DNA from: Angiostrongylus vasorum
Taxonomy: Eukaryota > Nematoda > Chromadorea > Rhabditida > Metastrongylidae
Length of the DNA stretch: 64,000 nucleotides
NCBI GenBank assembly: GCA_018806985.1
Contig: JADANN010000400.1
Coordinates: 558,001-622,000 of the forward strand
Direction: 5' to 3'
Shown here: one piece after another, positions 23,893 through 34,499 of the stretch
How positions within the stretch are numbered: the first letter of the stretch is position 1
How the letters are laid out: each line of letters opens with the position of its first letter
Notes under the pieces: generated by a model
The model's database searches: none
Told to the model about the DNA's origin: nothing
The model's input: the letters and a program-made list of their open reading frames with translations, nothing else
Made by a program: the position numbers and the translations under genes

Positions 23893-24885
23893 ATGGGTTT
23901 GTGCAAATGTCCAAGGAAAAAAGTCACGAACCTTTTCTGTTTTGAACACAGAGTGAACGTCTGCGAGCACTGCTTGGTAGAAAACCATCACGATTGCGTT
24001 GTTCAAAGTTATCTCCAATGGCTCACTGATTGTGACTTCGATACCAATTGCCCACTATGCGAAAAGCCACTGGCTGAGGCAGAAACTATTCGTCTTCAGT
24101 GTTTGCATCTGCTTCACTGGTCATGTCTTGATCAGTGGGCTCAACGTTTTCCTGCAACTACTGCACCGGCTGGGTATTGTTGCCCTTTCTGTCGGGAGGC
24201 TTTGTTTCCTGCGATAAATCAGACTTCTCCGATGATTGATGAACTTCGTACTAAACTTCAACAAGCAAATTGGGCGCGAGCAGGATTAGGTATGCCACTG
24301 CTTCCCGAATTGAGTTCATCGGTGCCTCATCAGCCTCATACGTCAAATGTTTCGCAGAAGCCAATTCAGCTTAACAATGGGCTGGAAAATGGAAAAAATA
24401 TTCCACAACACTGTCACGACTTTTCGGCAAATCGGTCCGGATCTGCAACGCCTGAAGTAGCACTCGAGATGGAGAGCACTGCTTATACTGGTGCTAAGCA
24501 GCAAGTGACGTTTACGTCACGTAAAAAATATGCTAGCGCTTCTGAGCTCGATATGCAGCCACTTCTAGCGAAATCCAATGATGGTGATGCTGACAGTGAA
24601 CAGAACAAGTATAAGAGACGGCCAGCAAGAGAATGGCTTAGAGGGATATGGAATGCGAAGTATGGCAATAGTTCGCAGAAACAGTTTACTGGATGCAAAT
24701 TAGTTTTAATAGCTGTATTCTTTTTTATTCTTATGTTGATTACTGTAATTGTTGTTCTAACAAGTGCTGGGACTGGTGCAGATAATGATCCTTTGCTTGA
24801 TCCTATGAATAATCCCAATATTCGTGTAGCCATAGGTGGGCATTGGCAATTCAGTCTAATAACTGGATTCTTACTCTGCCCCTGA
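23893..24885 (+). CDS. ZFPL1-like zinc-finger membrane protein, intronless
   Basis: Homologue of zinc finger protein-like 1, a Golgi membrane protein implicated in cis-Golgi integrity in animals. The 330-residue frame opens with MGLCKCPRKK, the family's conserved N-terminus. A B-box-like zinc-binding region follows (residues 4-35: CKC, CFEHRVNVCEHC, HH-C). Next is a RING-type domain (C53-PLC-C56 to CCPFC near residue 100), the family motif NWARAGLG, a polar linker, and one membrane helix at about 268-290. The lumenal tail DPLLDPMNNPNIRV matches the family end. Known homologues stop within a few residues of this point. Here 16 more residues follow before the stop, so the native stop is lost or lies in an intron-derived extension. 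The whole gene is one exon, unlike nearby unc-80, which suggests a retrogene or a gene that lost its introns. ATG at 23,893 was chosen because it fits the family start. Confidence 0.9.
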   Translation: MGLCKCPRKKVTNLFCFEHRVNVCEHCLVENHHDCVVQSYLQWLTDCDFDTNCPLCEKPLAEAETIRLQCLHLLHWSCLDQWAQRFPATTAPAGYCCPFCREALFPAINQTSPMIDELRTKLQQANWARAGLGMPLLPELSSSVPHQPHTSNVSQKPIQLNNGLENGKNIPQHCHDFSANRSGSATPEVALEMESTAYTGAKQQVTFTSRKKYASASELDMQPLLAKSNDGDADSEQNKYKRRPAREWLRGIWNAKYGNSSQKQFTGCKLVLIAVFFFILMLITVIVVLTSAGTGADNDPLLDPMNNPNIRVAIGGHWQFSLITGFLLCP

Positions 24886-25200
24886 GCGATTGTTCTGGTC
24901 CAGATTTTGGAAAAATTTTTTTGTCGGAAGTATCGTCATAGCAGAGTAATCGTTATCTTAGATTTTTCATATCTTTTTTATTTCGAAGCATATACAGATG
25001 TAAGTCATCTTATTAGCTTACAACCAAGGAATTATTTTTATATTTTTATGATAAATGTGGAATGTGGCCCATAAGAACTTTTAGATTAGCAAGCAGACAT
25101 CGCGCTTAGTTTGATGCTTGTTCTCTCTTATTTAGTTTCAATAAGCGGAGTCGAAAGGATTCGGGCTTCTACATCGTCCTTGAGCAGTCGGTTACTTTTT
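24886..25200. other. 3' flank of the ZFPL1-like gene
   Basis: AT-rich 3' flank. No canonical AATAAA is close to the stop. AT-rich alternatives such as TTTTATGATAAATG (about 25,045) could serve. No long poly-A run is visible, so a recent retrocopy is not shown. Confidence 0.35.
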
Positions 25201-25426
25201 CATTCCTACTTTCGTTTCTGATTTCGGTTTTAACATCTTTCCGAATCAACTAGTAGGAAGACCGAGCGAAGGATTCGTCGCCGAAAATACACCTCCCTCT
25301 GATCCACATCGTGGTGAAGACCTGGATACGCCCTTGCAAGGTTACGTCAGGACTCCAGGGAGGACCAAGTTGCACGACCAGCAATAGGCCAGCCTCAGTA
25401 CCCCGCACACTGGGTGCTCCCTGTCT

Positions 25427-26500
25427 ATGACGTCAGGCGGTGAGACGACCGGTGAGAGGCCAGAAAATCTCGGGTCACGCAGCACATCATTGGAACCGGA
25501 TCTGACGAACACACGCACGACACGCCATGGAGATTGTTTCTTACTATGCACGTATAATGCCAGAACACTCTCCACAGACGCCGATCTTCACGCCCTTCTT
25601 GTAGCCGCAGATCGCATTAAATTTCACGTGATCGCATTACAAGAAACAAAAAGTCAAGAAGACCGACATACGCCAACTAAACAACGGGACCCTTGTGATC
25701 CATGGAGAAAAGGTCCCGTCACGAAATGTCGGTGGCGTAGGCTTTGTCGTCCACCCGTCCATTGTCCATCTCGTCGACTCATACGAGATCCTTTTCCCCT
25801 CGCATAGCCGTCCTCCGTCTCCGACTGTCCCATCATAAGAAGAACACTATCATCAACTGCTACTCACCGACCGAAGCACCTGATGAGTACGAATTAAATG
25901 CGTTCCACTATCAGTTGGAGGAAGTCATCCGCCGTGATAAAGCGTATCATAAATTTGTTGTCGGAGACTTCAACGCTAGAATAGGAAAGGCCAACGAAAA
26001 CGAATACAGGATCGGAAATTTTGGATTAGGAGAAAGAAATGAGAATGGGAACCGTCTCGCAGGACTCCTTTCAGCAGCACGTCTCTTCCATGGAAACTCG
26101 TTTTTCCAGAAGGAAGAAAGCCACCGCTGGACATGGGAGTCTCCCAACGGCATGACTCATGCGGAGATCGACCATATTCTGACAAACAGAAATATGGTGC
26201 CTCCTTGACACAGCGGTAGTCCCGTCATTCTGTATTGGTTCCGATCACCGCCTTCTTCGCGCGAAGATTCGATTCAGCTACAAGCTGGGAAAAGAACTCT
26301 CTTCTTCGACCACGAGGAAAAAGTCTAGCTGTATACGACGAGAACATTCTGAACAAAGTGCTATCCAAACGTGACTGGCAGATTAAAGAAGACCCGACCG
26401 AAGACTACGAGCTGCTTGTCGAAGGACTGAAAAGCTGTGCCGAATTCGCCTCAGTTCCTCAAGCAAGAAGACCAGATCGCATCTCCCACTACTAAGGAGT
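25427..26500 (+). pseudogene. RTE endonuclease domain (frameshifted)
   Basis: Endonuclease/exonuclease/phosphatase fold of the RTE polyprotein. Recognisable blocks are TYNARTLS (about 25,550), ALQETKS (25,635), NCYSPTEA (25,857), [11 protein letters not shown] (25,960), AEIDHILTN (26,162) and GSDHRLLRA (26,236). Together these hold the metal-binding Asn/Glu/Asp/His residues. The frame shifts after QETKS, again before SPRIAVL near 25,794, and between IDHILTN and SDH, so no intact protein can be made. Confidence 0.88.
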
Positions 26501-26659
26501 TGCTCGAAAAAGAGAAGGAAGCTGAAGCTTGGTCCTACTGCAACACGTTTAACATGGCTAGTAATAAATGCCAGCTGCAGAAGAACTTTGCAGGAAGATT
26601 TACAACGGCACAAGCAGAAGAAACTACAGGAAGCAGCAGAGAAAAGAAAGCAGTCTGAA

Positions 26660-28410
26660 AAAAATGCCGTCGGGACTTGTGTGATTATAATGTTCCGCTG
26701 TCAGCTCTGATGAACGAAGATGGGATCGTCAAAAGCTCCCGCCATGATATGGAATTAATAGCGGGAAACGTTCTACACCAACCTTTTCCGTTCCACAATC
26801 CCCGTCCTGGACCCTAATAGCCCCGCTGAAGAAAAACCACCTGGAATTCTTCCGTCGGAGGTTCGAGTTGCGATAGAAAGCATGAAAAAGTGGCACAGCT
26901 CCAGGACCAGACAATGTCACCGCCGACTTCCTTAGAACTGCCGGCCACAATTTACATGTACTTCTCGCAAATCATATGACAGCCTACCTTCAAAAGGGAA
27001 AAAAATCCCAGACCAGTGGAGGACGTCGCGTACGGTCATCCCTGCCCAAGAAAAGGAGACCGAAAGGGATCTTCGTAACTATCGTCCCATATGCTTGTTG
27101 AGTGTACTCTACAAGCTCTTCACGAAGTTTATCGTCTAGCGCATATCAAGGACATTGGATGAGGCGCAACCAGTCGAGCAAGCAGGATTTCGGAAAAGGA
27201 TTTTGCTCTATGGACCACATCCAAACCGTGTCCAGAATCATCGAAGGTTGTCGGGGAGTACCTCTTACCTCTAGTCCTAACCTTTGTCGACTATGAAAAA
27301 GCGTTTGACAGTGTCGAAACGGATGCATTCCTCTCAGCGCTCGTCGACCAAGGAGTGGACCCGTCCTACACAAGAACTCTGTGCGACTGTTATCGGAACT
27401 GCACTACGAAAGTACAGCTTTTCCATCTACCTCTTACCATACCCATAGGGAAAAGGGGTTCGACAGGGCGAGCCAATATCTCCAAAGCTGTTCAGTTCCG
27501 CACTGCAGTGGATAATGAAGTCACTCGATTGGGATGAGAAAGGCATACGTGTTGAATGAAAATTCCTATCAAACCTCCGTTTTGCCGACGACATTGCCAT
27601 CTTCTCAAGAACTACTAGCGAAGCAGAGATGATGATCGACGAGCTCAACGAAGCGGGGAAGAAGAATGGACTTCGCATAAATCGAAAGCAGACCCAGTTC
27701 ATGAAAAACCCATGGTGCGAAGGCAAAAAAAATTGAATTGGATGGCTCTCTCATTTCAGAGACCACCTCGTATCTATACCTTGGGTGATCAATGAACATG
27801 GGAAACAACATGAAGGAGGAAATAGTTGGAAGAAGGAGAGCAGCTTGGGCCGCATTCGGGCCTCTCCAAGAAAGCCACTGACCAACTGAGTAGCCCGAAA
27901 ATCCGCGCTCATCTCTTCGATTCTATGGTCCTCCCAGCGCTCTTTATGCTGCGGAGACGTGGGTTGATACGACTACGTCAAGAATGCTTCACACTACTCA
28001 CAGAGCGCTTAAGCGATGTCTTCTGAAATATAACCGGCACTCTCAATATCTAGCCGGAATGCGATACTCTGACCTTCGAAATCTGTCACATCTTCGAAAT
28101 CCAGGGAGATTACACATCGATAGCGAAACATAGATGGGCCGGTCACATAATGAGAAGAACGGAGGACAGATGGACGAAAAGAACAGTAGAGTGGACTCCA
28201 TGAGAATGCAAACGTCCTCCCAGGACGACCACTTACACGTTGGGCGGACGTGTTCGTAAACAAAGTTAATCAGCTGTACTTGCAGCTGCAGCTGTTTACA
28301 GATCACGGTACGAGACTCGCAAGCGCTACCATGCTTGAACAAGACCACCACCATGGACTACGATTGCGAGAGAAAGGAACGAATGGCATATGTGCTGGGC
28401 AGCTTATGAA
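26660..28410 (+). pseudogene. RTE reverse transcriptase domain (frameshifted)
   Basis: Reverse transcriptase blocks appear in order: RDLRNYRPICLLSVLYKLFT (about 27,070), EQAGFRKGFCSMDHIQT (27,175), TFVDYEKAFDSV (27,280), GVRQGE-like segment (27,455) and LRFADDIAIFS (27,570), which is the catalytic Y/F-A-D-D box. The C-terminal part runs to the end of the element. Stops after FTKFIV and several frameshifts, including around the ADD block, inactivate it. Confidence 0.9.
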
Positions 28411-28497
28411 GACGGACCGTCCAAGTCCAAGCATATATATATATACCTTGTTTCATAGATAGGCTAACGCGAGGTTGTTACGAATTATTTATTCAGC

Positions 28498-28528
28498 TAG
28501 CGTTTCGAAGTTTTCGTCTTCATCAGAG
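28498..28528 (-). ncRNA. Hammerhead-like core motif 4
   Basis: Left-arm copy on minus: CTCTGATGAAGACG, then a degraded stem II and CGAAACG. CUGAUGA is intact, but stem II pairing is lost. Confidence 0.28.
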
Positions 28529-28628
28529 CGGATGAGCCGAGTCAACGGTCCACAGTCGTTCCTCTTCTCGATCTGGCGTCTTCGTCGGCGTACCTAGACA
28601 ACTGTGAACCATCTACTCGGATCATCGG

Positions 28629-28656
28629 CTCTGATGAAGGCGAAGACGTCGAAGCG
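28629..28656 (+). ncRNA. Hammerhead-like core motif 5
   Basis: Right-arm copy CTCTGATGAAGGCGAAGACG then TCGAAGCG. CUGAUGA is canonical. The stem II pairing is GGC with GUC (one wobble), and GAAA has changed to GAAG. Confidence 0.3.
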
Positions 28657-28789
28657 TTAAGCGAATAAATATTTCATGATAACCTCGTGTTAGCTTATCA
28701 ATAAAGCAAGATACATTGCACTGACTTTTCGTTGTAGTATACCGATCATTCATGCCGAGGCTAAATGAAAGTCGGTTTACAACGTTTTT

Positions 28790-29165
28790 TTTACTTTATA
28801 CGACCCGCCTTCGCATTTACTCTGCGGATCCCAGCGCTTCTCACATTCGATTCGTTTTCTTGCATTCATTATCCACTATGGTTTTTTTAACCTTTACGCG
28901 AAGTTTCGGCTGCTGCTTTGAGGTTTTTCATTTCGTCTTGAATGTCGTGGAATGCTGATCAAGTCAATTCTCAACCAGTGTTCTGAGATAGCAGGGGCTG
29001 GACGTTCCCAATTAGGTTGCAGAGAGCGATTTTTTTCGGAAAAGTCCGGTAAAAATTTCCAGACTCCGGAGGGATGAGAGGCTTGGTGAGCCTGAAGCGG
29101 AAACGAACCAGCACCATGCTCGAGATGACGGGCATCACTACCAATGTGTTATTCGCTTCCGATAT
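28790..29165 (-). repeat. SINE family B, copy 2
   Basis: The reversed tail (GCGGATCCCAGCGCTTCTCA), the conserved TTTCATTTCGTCTTGAATGT segment and the body CCAGACTCCGGAGGGATGAG match the copy at 58.3-58.6 kb along their length. A short TA/TG-rich run follows at 29,160-29,197. Confidence 0.75.
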
Positions 29166-29204
29166 ATACATATATATGTATGTATACATATGTATGGGGA
29201 AGGG

Positions 29205-29440
29205 TAGCACAGCAGTCAGTGATGCAATTCATCACGAAGTAAGATGCTGGTTAGACCCCCCTCCCAATGCTTTCCTTCTATCCTCACGGAATCGCCGTAG
29301 CTCGACTATCTCAAAGATTGCAAGCAGAATCGAGTCAACTAGTGTTCTACCGTATTCATGAAGAATATAAAATCCTCAAGCAGCAGCCGAAGCAACTGGC
29401 GAACTGTTTGAAGACGTTTGCGGACGATGAGTGAGACAAG
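29205..29440 (+). repeat. SINE family B, copy 3
   Basis: Head GGTAGCACAGCAGTCAGTGA, body TCGAGTCAACTAGTGTTCTA, and tail AAATCCTCAAGCAGCAGCCG. It lies in opposite orientation to the neighbouring copy, giving a head-to-head pair around 29.2 kb. Confidence 0.65.
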
Positions 29441-29724
29441 AAGGATTTAAATGCAGGAAGTTTTGGGTCCCTAACGGTAGATATGATGGAGTACACTTTG
29501 TCTGCAACGGCTTTTTTGTCGCCGTTGGTGCGCAGTAGTTTCGAAGCCAACCGTGTATTGTGTCATCGTCCCACAACTGCACTCATTAGCAAAGCTCTTC
29601 TGTGTTACCCATCAAAATAGCAGTTTTTCACAATTTGCATTATTTTCATTAATGTTGTTGCATAACTCCACCTCACATGTACTACTGTGTGCAAATCCAA
29701 GTACTTTATATATTCGATTAATTT

Positions 29725-29850
29725 TCTCGCATCCACCGCCCATGAAGGTCTTCGAATTATTTTGCGTGTGGGTTCAGCTGCTGCTTGAGGATTTTTTCGC
29801 CTTCTCGCAAATATCGGTGAATACTGATCGAGTTGCTATGAGATAGCAGT
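29725..29850 (-). repeat. SINE family B fragment
   Basis: TTTTCTCGCATCCACC, then GCTGCTGCTTGAGGATTTT and CTGATCGAGTTGCTATGAGA match the reversed 3' half of family B. Confidence 0.55.
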
Positions 29851-30680
29851 TTAACACTTTATTCCATTCTAATCTGTGGGTTCCTACGTGACATTTTTTC
29901 GATACTGTCCCTTAGTCCAATCTCAAGGACACTGGATCTAATCACAGGAAGTTTTTTCGGTTTCTCTTAGAGTTGATATGCAGCTCATGGAGTCATGTGT
30001 AACTCATATCGTCCATCATTTTGGTAATCAGAATTGCATTAAATTTTTTTCATGTCGTAGCTTTGATTACGCAAAAAATGGCAAATGTTAAGCCCTTGAT
30101 ACATGGTTAGCATATGAAATAGGTGTATATAAAAGCCGTAAGGAAAGTGCTAAAACATGCTTTACGTGTATTGCAAAGCCTGAACATATGCTGGAAGCAA
30201 AATGGTCATGTGATGGACGAGTTTTTTTCATCACATACGAAAGCTGAATATGATCCAAAAAACACGGGAGTATAAAAAAACGACCAAAAGGGCAAATAGA
30301 ACAATAGAAACGCAGGAAGTAGGAGGAGCGTGTTTTCCTTTTGTAGAGAACATTGCGGGACTCCTAGTGGATTTACACCGCGTACGGCCTACAATTAGGC
30401 TTCGTCTCGCGTTGACCGCCCAGCAAAATTGAGCGATTGTGTTAAGTGAGCGGGATTCCAAATGCACTATAAAATTAGTCGACTTGATCAACAACAAAAT
30501 TTCTGGTGGAAAACAAAGGAAGGAACTTCATTTTCGTAGAATAAAAATAGGTGAGAATTTTTATTTTTGCAAAAAATATGTCGAGTAAACAATGCCACTA
30601 CATTTGCAGTCAGCGGAAAGGTTTTTCATCATTACCAATTTTTTAAAAAATCACTCTACCAAATTAATATTTTGTTACTC
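29851..30680. other. Intergenic DNA, nothing recognised
   Basis: No domain or repeat copy that I can support. The open frames at 30,231-30,497 (minus) and 30,250-30,432 (plus) overlap each other and neither has a recognisable product. Confidence 0.4.
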
Positions 30681-30689
30681 GATGAGGTC

Positions 30690-32290
30690 CTGTGAGAATA
30701 TGACGTTCCGCTCCCAACCATAATGAACGAGGATCGGATCACTAAAACTTCTCGCCATTATATGGATTTAATAACAGAAAGCCCTTTACACCAGCCTTTT
30801 CTGTTATATAGTCCCCGTCTTGTACACCGAAATTCCCGTGGTGGAAAATTGCCTGAGATTTAACTGTCCGAAATTCGAATTGCGATAGAGAGCATGGAAA
30901 AACACAGAGCTTCAGGAACCGATAATATCACCGTCGAGTTTTTAGAGCTGGCAGCCATAATTTATATGTTCTTCTCGCAAAGCCGTGTGACATTCTACTT
31001 TCAAGAGGAAGAAATTTCAGACCATTTTACGACATCGCACACGGTCATCTCGTCCGAGAACGCTGGGCGAAGAAATCTTCGTACCTACCGTATGATGTTT
31101 TTTAAAGGTACTCTACAAGCTCTTCACGAAGATTATCCTGTCGCGCCTATCAACGACATTGGATGTGGTGTGGATTTTGCTGCACGAACCACATCTAAAC
31201 CCTGTCCAGGGTCATGGAATTTGTCGGGAATGCCACCTACCCCTATTCTTAACTTTTTGTCAACTATGCAAAAGCGTTTGACAGTGTCGAAACAAATGTA
31301 GTCCTATCAGATCGTCGTCCAAGGATTGGACTCGTCCTGTATAAGAACTCTGTCTGACTGTTGTGAGAGCTGAGCTATGAAAATACAGTTTTGCCATCTA
31401 CCTCTTACGATGTCGCAGTGAATAAAGGATTTACCTAATTGGGATGAGAAGGCCATAATTATTAATGGAAAAGTGTTATCAAATCTTCGTTTCGCCCGTC
31501 GACATCGACATCGTCAAGGTACGAAGTTCTCAAGAGGTCCCAACGAAGCAGGGAAGATGCTCAACTCAACGAATCGGGAAGAATGATCGGACTATACGTA
31601 AAAAGGACTCAATTCTTGAAAAACCAATGGTGCGAACCACGTTCAATGAACATATAGAACAACATGAAGGACGATTTAGTAGAAGGAGAACAGCTTGAAC
31701 CTCATTCGGGCCTTCCAAGGAAGCCACCGATAGACTAGTCGACCCAAAACTACGCGTTGAACTCTTCAATTCAACAGTCCTCACAGCGCTCTGTTATACA
31801 TCATAGACCAGGACCAATACATTAATCACGTCAATTAGACTGCAAACTAGTCACAGAGCACTTGGATGATGTCTTCTGAAAGTTAACCAGCACTTACAAC
31901 GTCTAACCTGAATATGTAGCTCAGATCTTCGAAATCTACCTCATCATCGAGACCCAGGAGAACAAAGCATCTATAGCGACACATAGGCCGGTCAGATAAT
32001 GAGAACAGCAGACGACAGACGGACGAAAAGGTCTGTAGAGTGGAGCCCAGAATGATGCAAGGGTCCTCTGGGACTACCACCCACAGGTTGGTCCGACTTG
32101 TTCATGACTAAAGTCAATCATTTGTACTCACAGCCGCAGTTATTTTACATATTACGGAATGAGACATCCACTCGCCTCTCTGGCTGTAATAAAACCGCTG
32201 TGGGATTACGAGACAAAGAAACGAATGGAAAATTTGCCAGGGTGTCCGCACAACTCGTGAGGATGGGCAGTTCAAGTATCCAAGTAAGTT
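30690..32290 (+). pseudogene. RTE LINE copy 2, 5'-truncated and decayed
   Basis: Starts within the linker before reverse transcriptase, with blocks parallel to copy 1: IAIESMEKHRASGTDNITVE (about 30,880), GRRNLRTYR (31,066) and a degraded ADD region near 31,490. The C-terminal third continues to KETNGKF (32,217). The catalytic box is unreadable, and stops occur throughout. It is more diverged than copy 1, so it is an older insertion. Confidence 0.82.
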
Positions 32291-33300
32291 GCCTTTTTAG
32301 TGGAATCATATCTTGTGCTTGGTAGAGAAAAGCGATATTAAGTACATGTGTCCAGCCCTCATTTAAACCGAGAAGACTTTCCTCGATTTTGCACATACGG
32401 CCAGTTAAAAGCAAGGCACTTTCAGGTGTAGGCCTGGAAGAAAACTAGTCGCAAGCGAAAAAAACTCATTCCGATCTACAACAATTGACGTCATTGATGA
32501 TGACTTTTGCGGAACGCCATGCTCTAGCACAGCTCTATCGGGATCTTGCGGGCCTCTAATCATCGAGTACCGGTGAAATGGAAATTGTGTAGGCACTAGC
32601 GCTATTTCTGAATCCGAGTCATCCATTGTCAAATATATGTCGTTTGCTGCACTTTCTGCAACATTTTGATTTTTCACGTTTCGTTTCATTTCTTTGTATA
32701 TTCAGTCATTCTTTGCATTGCTTACTTCTTGCGTACAACCAAATTCGTGTTCCTCTAGTACACTTGGGAAACGAAAACAAATTCTGTTTATTACAGAGCT
32801 GCTTTTATGCAGGCTGAGGAAAGATAATCAATCCACCTGTCGCCAACAAACTCCGTCGAAGTACTTCAAAATGACGATGTTCTTCTAACTTTCTAACTAA
32901 CCAATACGGCTTTACTTAATTTTTTGACTTTTTGAACTGTTCACCGTTTCCAAAGCTTCTCGAAAAATTTTTTGTAGGTTTCTCACGTTTTACGGGTGAG
33001 CGATCGGACATCTGTATTCGATGAGTGCTATCTAAATAGCTGTTAATTTACACAGCTTTAACATGCACTACTTCACTTACTCTACTTCATGCTTCTTTAA
33101 TGCTTGGTCGTTGCATTGATAATATGATGTCCTAGTACGATTTTTGAAGAAAATATTAAATTTGAAGTATACTATGCAAAGTAACAACTTTCTATGATTT
33201 AATCCTAATGAATGAAGCCGCTTGAATGATGTTCTGCTATAGCTGGCTATGACCGAGCAGAGCAATGCAATGAGCGTACAAATCACTCAAACTAATACTT
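32291..33300. other. Intergenic DNA, nothing recognised
   Basis: No supported gene. The 94-codon minus frame at 32,405-32,689 is acidic and serine-rich but has no known domain. Confidence 0.4.
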
Positions 33301-33302
33301 AC

Positions 33303-33480
33303 TTACTTCAATTTTTGGACGGCCCATCTTCACGATTTGTGCGGACCTCAACACATTTTCCATTCGTTTCTTTGCCTCGCAACCGTTGTTCATGCGGTGG
33401 TTTGATTCGAGCATGGTGGCGGGTGTGAGTCTCACACCGTGATCTGTGAAAGAATGGCGGCTACGAGTACGGCTGAATAT
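33303..33480 (-). pseudogene. RTE LINE 3'-end fragment
   Basis: Minus strand ...DHGVRLTPATMLESNH, then EAKKRMEN..., matches the last codons of copy 1 (DHGTRLASATMLEQDH, REKGTNG). It ends in the 3' tail TGAAGTAAGTAAGTATTAG. Confidence 0.75.
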
Positions 33481-33559
33481 ATACTCCAATCACTCGCTCT
33501 CAAGAAGGTGAGATGTTGAAACACTAGCCAAGTAGAAGCTCTTCAGACTTGTTTAAATT

Positions 33560-33980
33560 ATCTTGGGTATTTGGATGGCTTACGTTTTCACTGGTTGTGC
33601 GGGCCCTGACATAATTCCCACTTTTCGGAGTTCTCTGATTTAGTCATCGTGGTTCTGTACAGTCACGAGGTCCACGAGGTCAGCCTAGGCTGTCAGCCCC
33701 AGGTCGCCACAAGCACAGGTAGTCGCCGATTTTGTTGATCGGAAAACGATTTTCTATCATGCGACTAGTTTGATACTAGGACGGTAGTAGATCCTGGAAT
33801 TGATTTACTGTTAGCTGGGTTTCCTAATGGAAACGCCGAAGTAATTGTTCGCTTGGGAGGCTCTGTTTGGATGATGAATCCAGCACCTCCTCCCATTTAC
33901 ATCGCAACCCGGCACTCAGGAACATCTTCCAGCTACGATGAGCCGGTAAATCTTTGGGAGGATAGATTATCTGTGGAAGA
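33560..33980 (-). mobile_element. Short internally deleted RTE derivative, copy 1
   Basis: About 400 bp joining the RTE 5'-end sequence (reverse of GGCTGGGAGGTGTTCCTGG-type start) to the RTE 3' end (TTGTGCGGGCCCTGACA). It includes the conserved segment AGCTGGGTTTCCTAATGGAA and the stretch around CTAGGACGGTAGTAG. Related copies lie at 40,005-40,370 and 54,570-54,970. It has no coding capacity, so it is likely a non-autonomous partner of the LINE. Confidence 0.7.
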
Positions 33981-34171
33981 AAATATGCATTGGCCATTCA
34001 TGTAGATATGAAATGGCAGTCGACTTTTAATATATCTTGTTTTAATTACTAATGGTCATCCCTAAATTAAAATAGTCGAAGACAAGCTGGTGAGACTTCT
34101 TTTTCTTGCTGCTACAACTACAAAGTAACCTTTCTCTAATCGAGGAAAATGAGTAGCGGTAATTAAATATA

Positions 34172-34462
34172 AGAAAAATAAAGGATGAAGCTTTCGACGT
34201 TGATCAATCCTTGAGGGATGCGCCATGCTTTCGACTTTATTAAGTATCGTTGGAGGTGATTGAATGTATATCTGGCCTTTAAAATGATTCGCGGTGGCTT
34301 ACCGATGTATCGAGCCAGTGCTACCATCTTCCCAGACAAGTATGGCACGAACTTGCCGACCCCGGAGAGGTGGAAGGCTTGCTGGTCCATGGGTGCGGGG
34401 ATCAGTCTCTCGTGTGTGTCGCAGTGGTGCCTCCAACCACTGCGCCACACGCGCCCTTATTA
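34172..34462 (-). repeat. SINE family A, copy 4, with target-site duplication
   Basis: Flanked by the perfect 11-bp direct repeat AATTAAATATA (34,161-34,171 and 34,463-34,473). Plus strand shows the reversed tail (CTTTCGACGTTGATCAATCC), GGTGGCTTACCGATGTATCG and the body CTTGCCGACCCCGGAGAGG. Confidence 0.85.
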
Positions 34463-34499
34463 AATTAAATATATCCTGGATTAATTCGCTCGGCGTGCA

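Larger units (their letters stand above)
25200..28446 (+). mobile_element. RTE-clade LINE, near full length, inactivated
   Basis: Non-LTR retrotransposon with an apurinic-type endonuclease followed by reverse transcriptase, in the order and spacing of nematode RTE elements. It runs from a 5' region (CCTCCCTCTGATCCAC, also seen at 40.2 kb) to a (TA)n-ending 3' tail at 28,430-28,446. Simple-repeat tails are typical of RTE. Several frameshifts and stops interrupt the single long ORF, so this copy is dead. The 3' end sequence recurs on minus at 33.3 and 49.5 kb. Confidence 0.9.
28450..28784. mobile_element. Fold-back Penelope-related element next to the LINE tail
   Basis: Inverted arms at about 28,458-28,536 (GGCTAACGCGAGGTTG, ATTTATTCAGCTAGCG) and 28,613-28,703 (its reverse, ending GAATAAATATTTCATG, ACCTCGTGTTAGC). 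The right side ends with ATGCCGAGGCTAAATGAAAG. The same architecture occurs at 5,887-6,342 and 50,650-51,235. It sits in the (TA)n tail of the LINE, which hides any target duplication. Confidence 0.7.

Noticed and set aside
24483..24833. 116-codon minus ORF within the ZFPL1-like gene
   Set aside because: It is a shadow of the real plus-strand gene.
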